Shown: positions 38,534 to 48,473 of the stretch, one piece after another | How positions within the stretch are numbered: position 1 is the first letter of the stretch | Layout of the letters: each line of letters begins with the position of its first letter | Origin: Cellulomonas phragmiteti | Lineage (GTDB): Bacteria > Actinomycetota > Actinomycetes > Actinomycetales > Cellulomonadaceae | NCBI RefSeq assembly: GCF_016862775.1 | Contig: NZ_BONP01000002.1 | Location: 248,001 to 312,000 of the forward strand | DNA: 64,000 nt | Direction of reading: 5' to 3' | The notes under the pieces: model-generated | The model's database searches: none | What the model was told of the DNA's origin: nothing | The model's input: only the letters and a program-made list of their open reading frames with translations | Made by a program: the position numbers and the translations under genes

Positions 38534-40837
38534 TCAGGGACGCGGCAGGGTGGGCGTCGGCCCGGGCCACCAAGAGATCGGGGCCAGGTCGAGGAGCCGG
38601 TCGGCGAGCAGCACCGAGGCGACGAGCGCGACGACGACCACGACGAGCGCCCCGACCGGCCCGGGGGCCACGGCGGCGAGCGTGCGCCGGGCGCCCGTGC
38701 GCGTCATCCGGGACAGCGGCCCCCACCACAGGAAGGCGACGGCGATCGCCACCAGCCCGCCGACCAGCAGCGTGGCCGTCTGCCCCTGCGGCTCCTGCCC
38801 GGGCGGCGACCCGGCGATCGCCCACCGCTGCGAGGACAGCAGCCACCAGCCGAGCCCGCCGACGATGAGCACCACGGCGCCGCCGACCAGCACCGACGGC
38901 AGCACCCCGAGGACCGACCGCAGCAGGTACCAGGGCGTGGACAGGGCCGCGAGCGCGGCGTCCGACCGCCGCACCCCGCGGCGCTCCCGGCGCCCGTACA
39001 TCGCCTCGACCGTCGCCCCGACGGTGCGCACGACGACGGCCAGCACGAGGACCACGGCCACCGTGAGGACCGGGTACAGCATCCCGGCGAGCACGACCAC
39101 CAGGCCCAGCGCGAGCATCGAGCCCCAGCGGCGGCGCGCGGGCGGGCGCTCGTAGGCCCACTCCTCGGGCTCGTAGCCCTCCGGGTCCTCGAGGTCCTCC
39201 TCGATCCAGTCGACGCCCTCCGCGGGGTCGTGGGGGCCGGTGCCGTCGTCGAGCACCGCGGTGTCGGCGGCGTCGTCGTCCCGCACGACGCCGCCCGCGG
39301 GCGGTGCGGGCTCGGTGCGCCGCACCGGGACGGCCACCGTCCGACCGTCGTGCACCGGCGCCTCGGGCGGTGCCACGGTCGCGGCGGCCGCTGACCCGGC
39401 GGCGGCGGATGGGGACGTCCCCACCGCGACTGTCGGCATCTCGTCCTGCGGGGACGACGGCCGCTGCGCGACGAGCTCGGTCGCGAGGTCGTCCTCGACC
39501 CAGTCGCCGGCCGGGTCGTCCTCGGCCGGGTCGTCCTCGGCCGCGACGTCGTCGTCCGCGTCCCCGTCGTCGTCCGTGGCGTCCGGGTCGTCGTCCACCT
39601 CGTCGTCGTCCGCGTCGTCGTCCGGCTCGTCGCCGGCCCCGTCGTCATGAGCCGCGTCGTCGTCGGCGTCGTCGTCATCGGGGCCGTCGTCAGCGTCGTC
39701 GTCAGCCGCCTCGTCAGCCGCCTCGTCGTCGGTGTCGTCGTCGGCCTCGTCGTCGTCAGCGCCGTCGTCCGCGTCGTCGTCGGTCGCGGCGCCCGCCACC
39801 GCGGCGGCGCCCGCCGCCTCGTCGCCGGCCGACGCGTCGTCCGCGTCGTCCGCGCCGTCGGGCTCGTCGGCCCCGTCCGCGTCGTCATCTCCGCCGGCGA
39901 GCGCTGCCGCACCGGCTGCGCCGGCCGCGATCCCCACCGCGGCCGCGACGGCCGCCCCGCCCGCCGCACCGCTGCCCGCGCCCGTTCCCAGCGCGAGCGT
40001 CGGCACCGCGCCGGGCGGCAGCTCGCCCTGCGCCGCGACCGTCCGCAGGGCCGCGACGACGTCCTCGGGGTCGCTGCGGTCGTCCGGCGCCGGGCGCAGC
40101 GCGCCCGCGATCGCGGCCCGCGTCAACGGACCCACGCCGTCGAGGTCCACCTCACCGGCACGGGCACGGGCCAGCACCGCCTCGACGGGCCGCGAGCCGA
40201 ACGGGTCGCGACCCGTCGCGGCGAACGCCAGCAGCGCCGCCCAGCCCCACAGGTCGGTCCCCGGACCGGGCTCGCCGCCGTCGAGCAGCTCGGGGGCGAG
40301 GTACCCGGGCGTCCCCAGCACGAACCCCGCGGTCGTGAGGTTCGCCTCGTCGTCCAGGCCCTGCGCGAGCCCGAAGTCGATGAGCACGGGCCCGTCGTCC
40401 GTCAGCAGCACGTTCGACGGCTTGAGGTCGCGGTGCACGACGCCCGCCGCGTGCACGGCCGCGAGCGCCGACCGCAGCCCCTCCGCGAGGGACAGCAGCT
40501 CGTCCGCGTCGAGCGTGCCCTGCCCGCGGACGTGGTCCGTCAGGGTGTCGCCGGCCACGAGCTCGGTGACGATGAACGCCTCGGTCGAGTCGGCCTCGGC
40601 GTCCAGGACCGCGGCGACGGCGCGGTGCCGCAGCCGCTGCAGCGCGGCGACCTCCCGCATGAGGCGCGCCCGCACCACCGCGTCCGACGCCACGTGCGGG
40701 TGCAGCAGCTTGAGCGCCACCGGGTCACCCCCGCCGTCGACCGCGCGGTACACCGTCCCCATGCCGCCCGAGCCGAGGGGGGCGACGATGGTGTACCCGC
40801 CGATCAGTGACCCCGGCGTCAGCCCGATCCGCTCCAT
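38534..40837 (-). CDS. Ser/Thr protein kinase with Asp-rich linker and C-terminal membrane helices
   Basis: A 767-residue Hanks-type kinase. Kinase domain about 14-265: Gly loop LGSGGMGTVYRA, VALKLL (K43), HRDLKPSN (catalytic D137), IDFGLA, GTPGYLAPE. An Ala/Gly stretch (about 285-315) leads to an extremely acidic region (about 316-450, mostly Asp and Ala, DDDADD-type runs). A second acidic section follows, then four to five membrane helices near the C-terminus (LALGLVVVLAGMLYPVLTV; VLVGGAVVLIVGGLGWWLL; LLVGGLVAIAVAFLWW; GALVVVVVALVASVLLAD). There are no PASTA repeats. ATG 40837 is preferred to the TTG three codons upstream. The activation segment lacks the usual TxT pair (LTTAGFV). Substrates unknown. 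Confidence 0.92.
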   Translation of the reverse strand: MERIGLTPGSLIGGYTIVAPLGSGGMGTVYRAVDGGGDPVALKLLHPHVASDAVVRARLMREVAALQRLRHRAVAAVLDAEADSTEAFIVTELVAGDTLTDHVRGQGTLDADELLSLAEGLRSALAAVHAAGVVHRDLKPSNVLLTDDGPVLIDFGLAQGLDDEANLTTAGFVLGTPGYLAPELLDGGEPGPGTDLWGWAALLAFAATGRDPFGSRPVEAVLARARAGEVDLDGVGPLTRAAIAGALRPAPDDRSDPEDVVAALRTVAAQGELPPGAVPTLALGTGAGSGAAGGAAVAAAVGIAAGAAGAAALAGGDDDADGADEPDGADDADDASAGDEAAGAAAVAGAATDDDADDGADDDEADDDTDDEAADEAADDDADDGPDDDDADDDAAHDDGAGDEPDDDADDDEVDDDPDATDDDGDADDDVAAEDDPAEDDPAGDWVEDDLATELVAQRPSSPQDEMPTVAVGTSPSAAAGSAAAATVAPPEAPVHDGRTVAVPVRRTEPAPPAGGVVRDDDAADTAVLDDGTGPHDPAEGVDWIEEDLEDPEGYEPEEWAYERPPARRRWGSMLALGLVVVLAGMLYPVLTVAVVLVLAVVVRTVGATVEAMYGRRERRGVRRSDAALAALSTPWYLLRSVLGVLPSVLVGGAVVLIVGGLGWWLLSSQRWAIAGSPPGQEPQGQTATLLVGGLVAIAVAFLWWGPLSRMTRTGARRTLAAVAPGPVGALVVVVVALVASVLLADRLLDLAPISWWPGPTPTLPRP

Positions 40838-40948
40838 GCCCGGCAACCTAGCCGGTCACGGACCCGCAGAGCAGCGTGGCGCTCCCGAGCGTGTCACCCG
40901 TGGGACGACTAGGGTCGGAGGCCGAGCCACCCGCAAGGAGCTGATCTG

Positions 40949-42388
40949 GTGCCCATCGACGCACCGCGCGACGGCCAGGACCTGGTCGTCGTCGCGAACC
41001 GCCTCCCCGTCGACGTGACCCTGGACGAGGCGGGTGAGCCGAGCTGGACGCGGTCCCCCGGTGGCCTCGTCACGGCGCTCGCGCCGGTCATGTCCCGGAC
41101 CAAGGGCGCGTGGGTCGGCTGGGGCGGGTCCCCCGGCCTGGAGCTCGAGCCGTTCGACGTCGACGGCACCGAGCTGGTGCCGGTCATGCTCACGGACACC
41201 GACGTCGAGCGGTACTACGAGGGGTTCTCCAACGACACCCTGTGGCCGCTGTACCACGACGTCATCGCACCCCCGCAGTTCCACCGGCAGTGGTGGGACG
41301 CCTACCAGCGCGTCAACGAGCGCTTCGCGCAGGCGGCCGCCGCCAACGCGGCGCACGGCGCGACGGTGTGGGTGCACGACTACCAGCTGCAGCTGGTGCC
41401 CGCGTTCCTGCGGGCGCTGCGCCCCGACCTGCGGATCGGGTACTTCCACCACATCCCGTTCCCCCCGCTGGAGATCTTCGCGCAGCTGCCCTGGCGCAAG
41501 CAGGTCGTCGAGGGTCTGCTGGGGGCGGACCTCATCGGGTTCCAGCGCGGCGGGGACGCCGCCAACTTCGTCCGCATCGTGCGCCGCCTGACCGACCTGA
41601 CGACGCGCGGCCAGATGATCACGGTCGACGAGGGCACGCCGTCGCAGCGCCACGTGCGCGCGCAGGCGTTCCCCATCTCGATCGACTCCCACGCGTTCGA
41701 CCAGCTCGCCCGCACGCAGGCCGTCCAGGAGCGCGCGCTGGAGATCCGCCGCGAGCTGGGCGACCCGGAGTACCTGCTGCTGGGCGTCGACCGGCTCGAC
41801 TACACCAAGGGCATCCGGCACCGCATCAAGGCGTACGGGGAGCTGCTGGAGGACGGGCGCCTGTCCGCCACGCAGACCACGCTCGTGCAGGTCGCCAGCC
41901 CCAGCCGCGAGAACGTCGGCGCCTACCAGCAGCTGCGCGACGACGTCGAGCTGCTGGTCGGGCGGATCAACGGCGACCACGGCCAGGTGGGGCACGCCCC
42001 CGTGCAGTACCTGCACCAGTCGTTCCCGATGGAGGAGATGGCCGCGCTGTACCTCGCGGCCGACGTCATGCTCGTCACGGCCCTGCGCGACGGCATGAAC
42101 CTCGTCGCCAAGGAGTACGTGGCCGCGCGCTCGGACGAGCGCGGCTGCCTCGTGCTCAGCGAGTTCACCGGCGCCGCGGACGAGCTCGTCGGCTCGGTGC
42201 TGGTCAACCCGCACGACATCTCCGGCATGAAGGACGCCATCACGTACGCCGTGCACCTCGACCCCCGGGAGGCGCGCAAACGGATGCGCCGGCTGCGGCG
42301 GCGCGTGCTGACGCACGACGTCGCGGCGTGGTCCGGGCAGTTCCTGTCCGCGCTGACCGCCGTCCCGGTGAGGGACGGTCATGCCTGA
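40949..42388 (+). CDS. otsA: Trehalose-6-phosphate synthase (OtsA)
   Basis: A 479-residue GT20 glycosyltransferase making trehalose-6-phosphate from UDP- or ADP-glucose and glucose-6-phosphate. N-terminal VVVANRLPVDV and SPGGLVTAL, WVHDYQLQLVPAFLR, GYFHHIPFPPLEIF, LLGVDRLDYTKGI and ALRDGMNLVAKEYVAAR are all there. GTG start at 40949 with AAGGAG eight bases before; a TAGGGT -10 box lies at 40910-40915, giving a short leader. Forms an operon with otsB through an eight-base overlap. Trehalose serves as an osmo- and stress protectant. Confidence 0.96.
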   Translation: MPIDAPRDGQDLVVVANRLPVDVTLDEAGEPSWTRSPGGLVTALAPVMSRTKGAWVGWGGSPGLELEPFDVDGTELVPVMLTDTDVERYYEGFSNDTLWPLYHDVIAPPQFHRQWWDAYQRVNERFAQAAAANAAHGATVWVHDYQLQLVPAFLRALRPDLRIGYFHHIPFPPLEIFAQLPWRKQVVEGLLGADLIGFQRGGDAANFVRIVRRLTDLTTRGQMITVDEGTPSQRHVRAQAFPISIDSHAFDQLARTQAVQERALEIRRELGDPEYLLLGVDRLDYTKGIRHRIKAYGELLEDGRLSATQTTLVQVASPSRENVGAYQQLRDDVELLVGRINGDHGQVGHAPVQYLHQSFPMEEMAALYLAADVMLVTALRDGMNLVAKEYVAARSDERGCLVLSEFTGAADELVGSVLVNPHDISGMKDAITYAVHLDPREARKRMRRLRRRVLTHDVAAWSGQFLSALTAVPVRDGHA

Positions 42389-43184
42389 GCCCCGCGACCC
42401 CCAGGCCGTGCCCACCGACCTGCGCGACCGACTGGCCGCCGTCGCCGCCGACCCCGCGACGCGGCCCGTGCTGGTCGCCCTCGACTTCGACGGCACCCTG
42501 GCCCCCCTGCAGGACGACCCGGCGGCCTCGCGCATCCTGCCCGCGGGCGTCGAGGTGCTCGCCGACCTGGCGGCCCTCGACGGCGTCGCGCTCGCGCTGG
42601 TGTCGGGACGGGCCATGGCCGACCTGCACGCCCTCGCGCAGGTGCCGCCCGGCACCTACCTCGTCGGCAGCCACGGGGCGGAGCGCGCCCGCGTCACGCA
42701 GTTCGGGCTCGACCGTGACGTCGTCGAGCTGACGCACCAGCAGGCGGACCTGCTCGCGGCGCTGGGCGCCCGCGCCTCGGCCGTGGCGCGCGGCCGCGAC
42801 GGGGTCTGGGTCGAGACGAAGCCCACGGCCGTCGTGGTCCACACCCGTCTCGCGGAGCCGTCCGACGCGGAGCCCGCGGAGGCCGAGGCGCTCGCGCTGG
42901 GCACCGAGCTGGGCGTGGGCACGCTGCACGGCAAGGACGTCGTCGAGCTGACGGTCCTGCCGGCCGACAAGGGCACCGCGCTGCAGGCGCTGCGCCACGA
43001 GCTGGGTGCGCCGGTCGTGCTGTACGCGGGTGACGACGTCACCGATGAGCACGCGTTCGCGGCGCTCGACGACCAGGACGTCACCGTCAAGGTGGGCACC
43101 GGGCAGACCGTCGCGCGGTTCCGTGTCGCGGACCCCGAGGCGGGCGTCGCGGCGCTCGCGGTGCTGCGGGACGCGCTGGCCTGA
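42381..43184 (+). CDS. otsB: Trehalose-6-phosphate phosphatase (OtsB)
   Basis: A 267-residue HAD-superfamily phosphatase completing trehalose synthesis. Motif I LDFDGTLAPL carries the Asp nucleophile; LVSGRAMADL is motif II, PADKGTALQALR holds the motif III Lys, and YAGDDVTDEHAF is motif IV with the Mg-binding Asp residues. GSHGAER matches the trehalose-phosphatase cap. The ATG lies inside the last codons of otsA, so translation is coupled. Confidence 0.95.
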   Translation: MPEPRDPQAVPTDLRDRLAAVAADPATRPVLVALDFDGTLAPLQDDPAASRILPAGVEVLADLAALDGVALALVSGRAMADLHALAQVPPGTYLVGSHGAERARVTQFGLDRDVVELTHQQADLLAALGARASAVARGRDGVWVETKPTAVVVHTRLAEPSDAEPAEAEALALGTELGVGTLHGKDVVELTVLPADKGTALQALRHELGAPVVLYAGDDVTDEHAFAALDDQDVTVKVGTGQTVARFRVADPEAGVAALAVLRDALA

Positions 43185-43417
43185 CGGCCGCTCGACGGGT
43201 CACCCGGGGTGCACCCGGTGGCCTCATGAGGTCCACCCGGAGGCCGCGTGACCTGTGCCATACTGACAGGCGACCGGGGGAGGTCGGCGACGACCCCCCT
43301 CGATCCGTGTCAGCGGAGACACAGGGCTCAGCAGGCCCGCGGCCCCGCGGACCTGCGTTGACACTCTTCACGACGGATCGTCCGGCACGTACCTGCCGGT
43401 GAAGGGAAAGTACAGCC

Positions 43418-44542
<1,125 letters not shown>

Positions 44543-44559
44543 CGCTCCGCACAGCACGT

Positions 44560-44596
44560 CCCGAGGCGGGTCCGGCGTTGCCGGGCCCGCCTCGGG
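44560..44596 (+). terminator. Terminator of the MsiK-like gene
   Basis: CCCGAGGCGGG (44560-44570) pairs with CCCGCCTCGGG (44586-44596); inner CCGG/CCGG extends the stem. It starts 17 bases after the stop codon. Confidence 0.8.
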
Positions 44597-44654
44597 CGTC
44601 TGCGGGGGTGAACGGGCCGACGACGATGTCGGCCGGACCTGAGAGGATCGGGGC

Positions 44655-45956
44655 ATGAGCGTCACGCCACAGCGTCTGCAGATCACGGCGGCCAACCCGG
44701 ACCCCGCGCTGCTGGACCTGCCGTGGCACGTCCCGCTCGAGGACTGGCCGGCGGAGACGCTCGCCGCCCTCCCCCGCGGCATCTCCCGGCACATCGTGCG
44801 CTTCGCGAAGATGTCGGGGCGGGTCGTCGCCATCAAGGAGATCGGCGAGACCGTCGCGTACCGCGAGTACGAGCTGCTGCGCCAGCTGCGCAAGCTCGAC
44901 GTGCCGAGCGTCGAGCCCGTGGGCGTCATCACCGGCCGGCGCTCCCCCGAGGGCGAGCCGCTCGAGGCCGTGCTCATCACCCAGCACCTGCAGTTCTCGC
45001 TGCCGTACCGCGCGCTGTTCAGCCAGTCGCTGCGGCCCGACACCGCCACGCGTCTCATCGACGCCCTCGCGGTGCTGCTGGTGCGCCTGCACCTCGCGGG
45101 GTTCTACTGGGGCGACGTGTCGCTGTCGAACACGCTGTTCCGCCGCGACGCCGAGACGTTCGCCGCCTACCTGGTCGACGCGGAGACGGGCGACCTGCAC
45201 GACGTGCTCACGCCCGGGCAGCGCGGCTACGACCTGGAGGTCGCGCGCGTCAACATCATCGGTGAGCTCATGGACCTGCAGGCCGGGGAGTTCCTCGACG
45301 AGGACGAGGACGCCGTCGGCATCGGCGAGGCCCTCGTGGTGCGGTACGAGGAGCTGTGGCGCGCCCTGACCGAGACCGAGTCGTTCGGGTTCGGGGAGCG
45401 GTGGCGCGTGCAGGCCCGCATCGACCGGCTCAACGACCTGGGGTTCGACGTCGGCGAGCTCGACATCACCACGGACCTCGACGGCACGTCGGTGCGGATC
45501 CAGCCCAAGGTCGTCGACGCGGGCCACCACTCCCGTCGCCTCATGCGGCTGACCGGCCTGGACGTGCAGGAGAACCAGGCGCGCCGCCTGCTCAACGACC
45601 TCGACGAGTTCCGTGCCGCGACGGACCGGCAGGCCGACGACGAGGCGTTCGTCGCCCACGACTGGGTGACCGACATCTTCGAGCCCGCCGTCCGCAGCGT
45701 CCCGCGCGAGCTGCGCGGCAAGCTCGAGCCGGCGCAGATCTACCACGAGCTGCTCGACCACCGCTGGTACCTGTCGCAGCAGCAGCACCGTGACGTGCCG
45801 ATGACCGAGGTGGCGACGAGCTACGTCGCCACCATCCTGCCCACCCGGCCCGACGAGCAGGCCGTGCTGGGCACCCGTGCGGAGGACCTGCGGGACGGCG
45901 ATGCGGCGGGGCCGGCGGCGGACGACGACCTGGACCCCGAGCGCCTCATCGGCTGA
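44655..45956 (+). CDS. DUF4032 protein with kinase-like fold
   Basis: A 433-residue actinobacterial protein. The first half looks like a lipopolysaccharide-kinase/Hanks-type fold: VVAIKEIGETVAYREYELLRQL (Lys and Glu of the N lobe), LHLAGFYWGDVSLSNTLFRRD (a catalytic-loop-like D and N) and AYLVDAETGDL (a DFG-like Asp). The second half (about 230-400) is the DUF4032 domain, with WRVQARIDRLNDLGFDVGE, QPKVVDAGHHSRRLMRLTGLDVQENQARRLL (here as separate motifs) and a conserved DHRWYLSQ. Molecular function is not known; sugar or protein phosphorylation is a guess. It is convergent with rlmB. Confidence 0.82.
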   Translation: MSVTPQRLQITAANPDPALLDLPWHVPLEDWPAETLAALPRGISRHIVRFAKMSGRVVAIKEIGETVAYREYELLRQLRKLDVPSVEPVGVITGRRSPEGEPLEAVLITQHLQFSLPYRALFSQSLRPDTATRLIDALAVLLVRLHLAGFYWGDVSLSNTLFRRDAETFAAYLVDAETGDLHDVLTPGQRGYDLEVARVNIIGELMDLQAGEFLDEDEDAVGIGEALVVRYEELWRALTETESFGFGERWRVQARIDRLNDLGFDVGELDITTDLDGTSVRIQPKVVDAGHHSRRLMRLTGLDVQENQARRLLNDLDEFRAATDRQADDEAFVAHDWVTDIFEPAVRSVPRELRGKLEPAQIYHELLDHRWYLSQQQHRDVPMTEVATSYVATILPTRPDEQAVLGTRAEDLRDGDAAGPAADDDLDPERLIG

Positions 45957-45977
45957 CGGGGGCCGGGCGGCAGGCGG

Positions 45978-46973
45978 TCAGGCGCGCTGCCGCGCCACCT
46001 CGTAGAGGGCGATGCCCGCCGCGACCCCGGCGTTGAGCGACTCGACGGCCGACGCGATGGGGATCGACACGATCGCGTCGCACTGCTCCCGCACGAGCCG
46101 CGACAGGCCCTTGCCCTCCGAGCCCACGACGAGCACCAGCGGGTCCGCGGCGAACGGCAGCTCACCGAGCGGCACGTCTCCCCCGGCGTCGAGCCCGACG
46201 ACGAACACCCCCGCCTTGCGGTACTCCTGCAGCGCGCGGGTGAGGTTCGTGGCGCGGGCGACGGGGACGCGGGCCGCGGCACCGGCCGAGACCTTCCACG
46301 CCGACGCGGTCACGCCCGCGGCGCGGCGCTCCGGCACCAGGACCCCGTGCGCACCGAACGCGCCGGCCGACCGCAGCACGGCCCCCAGGTTGCGGGGGTC
46401 GGTGATGCCGTCGAGCGCGACCACCAGCGGCGCCGTCTCCGACGCCTCTGCCGTGTCGAGCAGGTCGTCCGGGTCGAGGTACTCGTAGGGCGGGACCTGG
46501 ATCGCCACGCCCTGGTGGACGGCGCCGTCGGTCAGCCGGTCGATCTCGGCGCGTCCCACCTCCAGCAGCGGGTACCCGGCGTCGGCCGCCGTCGAGATGA
46601 TCTCGCGGGTGCGGTCGTCCGCCTCGAGCCGGGCGGCGAGGTACACGGTCGCGACGGGGATGCCCGCGCGCAGCGCCTCGAGGACCGAGTTGCGTCCCGA
46701 GACGATCTCGTGCGTCGAGCTGGTCGTCCCGCCGCGCTTGCCCTGCGCCCCGCGCGCGGCGCGTGCCGACGGCCGGCCGGACCCGGGCTTGTCCCCCGCC
46801 TTCTCCGCGGCGACCTTGCGCTTGTGGGCCACGTGGTACGGGCGGTCCTCCGCCTTGGGCGTCGGGCCCTTGCCCTCGAGGGCACGGCGGCTGTGGCCAC
46901 CGGTCCCGACGCGGGCGCCCTTCTTCGATCCAGCCTTGCGGGTCGCGCCACGGCGCTGGGAGTTGCCGGCCAT
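45978..46973 (-). CDS. rlmB: 23S rRNA (guanosine-2'-O-)-methyltransferase RlmB
   Basis: A 331-residue SpoU-family methyltransferase. About 85 basic N-terminal residues (Lys/Arg/Gly-rich, probably rRNA contact), a substrate-binding domain (HEIVSGRNSVLEALRAG to about 160) and the SPOUT domain with LDGITDPRNLGAVLRSA, LVVGSEGKGLSRLV and PIASAVESLNAGVAAGIALYE, the three family motifs. It methylates G2251 (E. coli numbering) of 23S rRNA. The ATG shares one base with the cysS stop (TGATG). Confidence 0.93.
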   Translation of the reverse strand: MAGNSQRRGATRKAGSKKGARVGTGGHSRRALEGKGPTPKAEDRPYHVAHKRKVAAEKAGDKPGSGRPSARAARGAQGKRGGTTSSTHEIVSGRNSVLEALRAGIPVATVYLAARLEADDRTREIISTAADAGYPLLEVGRAEIDRLTDGAVHQGVAIQVPPYEYLDPDDLLDTAEASETAPLVVALDGITDPRNLGAVLRSAGAFGAHGVLVPERRAAGVTASAWKVSAGAAARVPVARATNLTRALQEYRKAGVFVVGLDAGGDVPLGELPFAADPLVLVVGSEGKGLSRLVREQCDAIVSIPIASAVESLNAGVAAGIALYEVARQRA

Positions 46974-48415
46974 CAGAAGTCCTCCGGGGTGTCGGTCGCG
47001 GACGCGGCGAGCGTCCAGCGTGCGCCCGTCGGGGAGTCCTCCACGACGACGCCTGCAGCGGTGAGCCGGTCGCGGATCGCGTCGGCGGTGGCCCAGTCGC
47101 GGGCGGCACGCGCGGCGGCGCGGGCATCGAGCTCGGCCCGCACCAGCGCGTCGAGGGCGTGCGCGGTGCGGGAGTCGCCACCGGTGGTGCTCCACTGCGG
47201 CGACCCCGGGTCGAGGCCGAGGACGTCGAGCATGCCGCGCAGCGTCACCATGGCGCCGCGCGCGGTGTCGTCGTCGCCCGCCGCGAGCGCGGTGTTCCCC
47301 GCGCGCAGCGTCTCGTGGACCACCGCGAGCGCGGCCGGGACGTTGAGGTCGTCGTCGAGCGCCGCGGCGAAGCCCGCCGGCAGCGCGACGGAGGCGACCT
47401 CGTCGGGCGTGGCGGCGCCGACGCGCTCGGTCGCGCGCTGCACGAACCCGGCGAGCCGCTCCCACGTCGCCTCGGCCTCGGCGAGGGTGTCGTCGGTCCA
47501 CTCGAGCATCGAGCGGTACTGCACGGCGGTCAGGGCGTAGCGCACGACGGCCGCGGGGGCCTTGTCGAGGACGGTGGTGACCAGCAGCCCGTTGCCGAGC
47601 GACTTGCTCATCTTGGCGCCACCCTGGGTGACCCAGCCGTTGTGCAGCCAGTACCGGGCGAACCCGTAGCCCGCGGCGCGCGACTGCGCCTGCTCGTTCT
47701 CGTGGTGGGGGAACCTCAGGTCCAGGCCGCCACCGTGGATGTCGAACGACTCCCCGAGGTACCGGTGCGCCATGGCCGAGCACTCGAGGTGCCACCCGGG
47801 GCGTCCGCGGCCGTACGGGGTGTCCCACGCGGCGGTCGTCGGCTCGCCCGGCTTGGGGGCCTTCCACAGCGCGAAGTCGTGGGGGTCGCGCTTGCCGGAC
47901 CCCGCGTCGTCGGGGACGTCCGTCATGTCGTCGACGCGCTGGTTGGTCAGCGTCCCGTACTGCGCCCACGAGCGGACGTCGAAGTACACGTCCCCCGGCC
48001 CGGCGGCGTAGGCGTGCCCCCGGTCCACCAGGCGGTCCAGCAGCGCGAGCATCGCCGGGACGTGCCCGGTGGCGCGCGGCTCGTAGTCGGGCGGCACGAC
48101 CCCGAGGGCGTCGTACGCGGCGGTGAACGCGCGCTCGTTGTCCAGCGCCCAGGCCCACCACTCGCGCCCGGCGGCGGCGGCCTTGGCCAGGATCTTGTCG
48201 TCGATGTCGGTGACGTTGCGGACCATCGTGACGCGCACGCCCGTGCGACGCAGCCAGCGGACGAGGACGTCGAACGCGACGGCCGAGCGCACGTGCCCGA
48301 CGTGCGGCGGCGCCTGGACCGTGGCTCCGCACAGGTAGATGCCGACCTCGCCCTCGACGAGAGGGACGAAGTCACGCACCGACTGGGTGCCGCTGTCGAA
48401 CAGCCGCAGGCTCAC
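46973..48415 (-). CDS. cysS: Cysteinyl-tRNA synthetase
   Basis: A 480-residue class I aminoacyl-tRNA synthetase. [20 protein letters not shown] has the zinc-binding Cys and the HIGH motif (HVGH); [24 protein letters not shown] and [11 protein letters not shown] provide further zinc ligands; KMSKSLGN is the KMSKS loop. The C-terminal DALR domain follows. The sequence is full length, GTG start. CysS with rlmB downstream is a common actinobacterial order. Not MshC: the tRNA-binding C-terminus is present. Confidence 0.96.
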   Translation of the reverse strand: MSLRLFDSGTQSVRDFVPLVEGEVGIYLCGATVQAPPHVGHVRSAVAFDVLVRWLRRTGVRVTMVRNVTDIDDKILAKAAAAGREWWAWALDNERAFTAAYDALGVVPPDYEPRATGHVPAMLALLDRLVDRGHAYAAGPGDVYFDVRSWAQYGTLTNQRVDDMTDVPDDAGSGKRDPHDFALWKAPKPGEPTTAAWDTPYGRGRPGWHLECSAMAHRYLGESFDIHGGGLDLRFPHHENEQAQSRAAGYGFARYWLHNGWVTQGGAKMSKSLGNGLLVTTVLDKAPAAVVRYALTAVQYRSMLEWTDDTLAEAEATWERLAGFVQRATERVGAATPDEVASVALPAGFAAALDDDLNVPAALAVVHETLRAGNTALAAGDDDTARGAMVTLRGMLDVLGLDPGSPQWSTTGGDSRTAHALDALVRAELDARAAARAARDWATADAIRDRLTAAGVVVEDSPTGARWTLAASATDTPEDF

Positions 48416-48473
48416 CGGCCCAGGTTACCGGCGTGCGGGGGCCGCGCCCGACGGGGCCGGGGCGCCGACGCGC

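Noticed and set aside
39480..39900. Repetitive GTCGTC-rich stretch, considered as a CRISPR array or satellite
   Set aside because: No constant repeat with unique spacers; it is the Asp-rich coding region of the Ser/Thr kinase.
43185..43417. Possible regulatory RNA before the MsiK-like gene
   Set aside because: A CTCATGAG-centred hairpin near 43218-43240 probably ends otsB transcription; no riboswitch core is recognisable.
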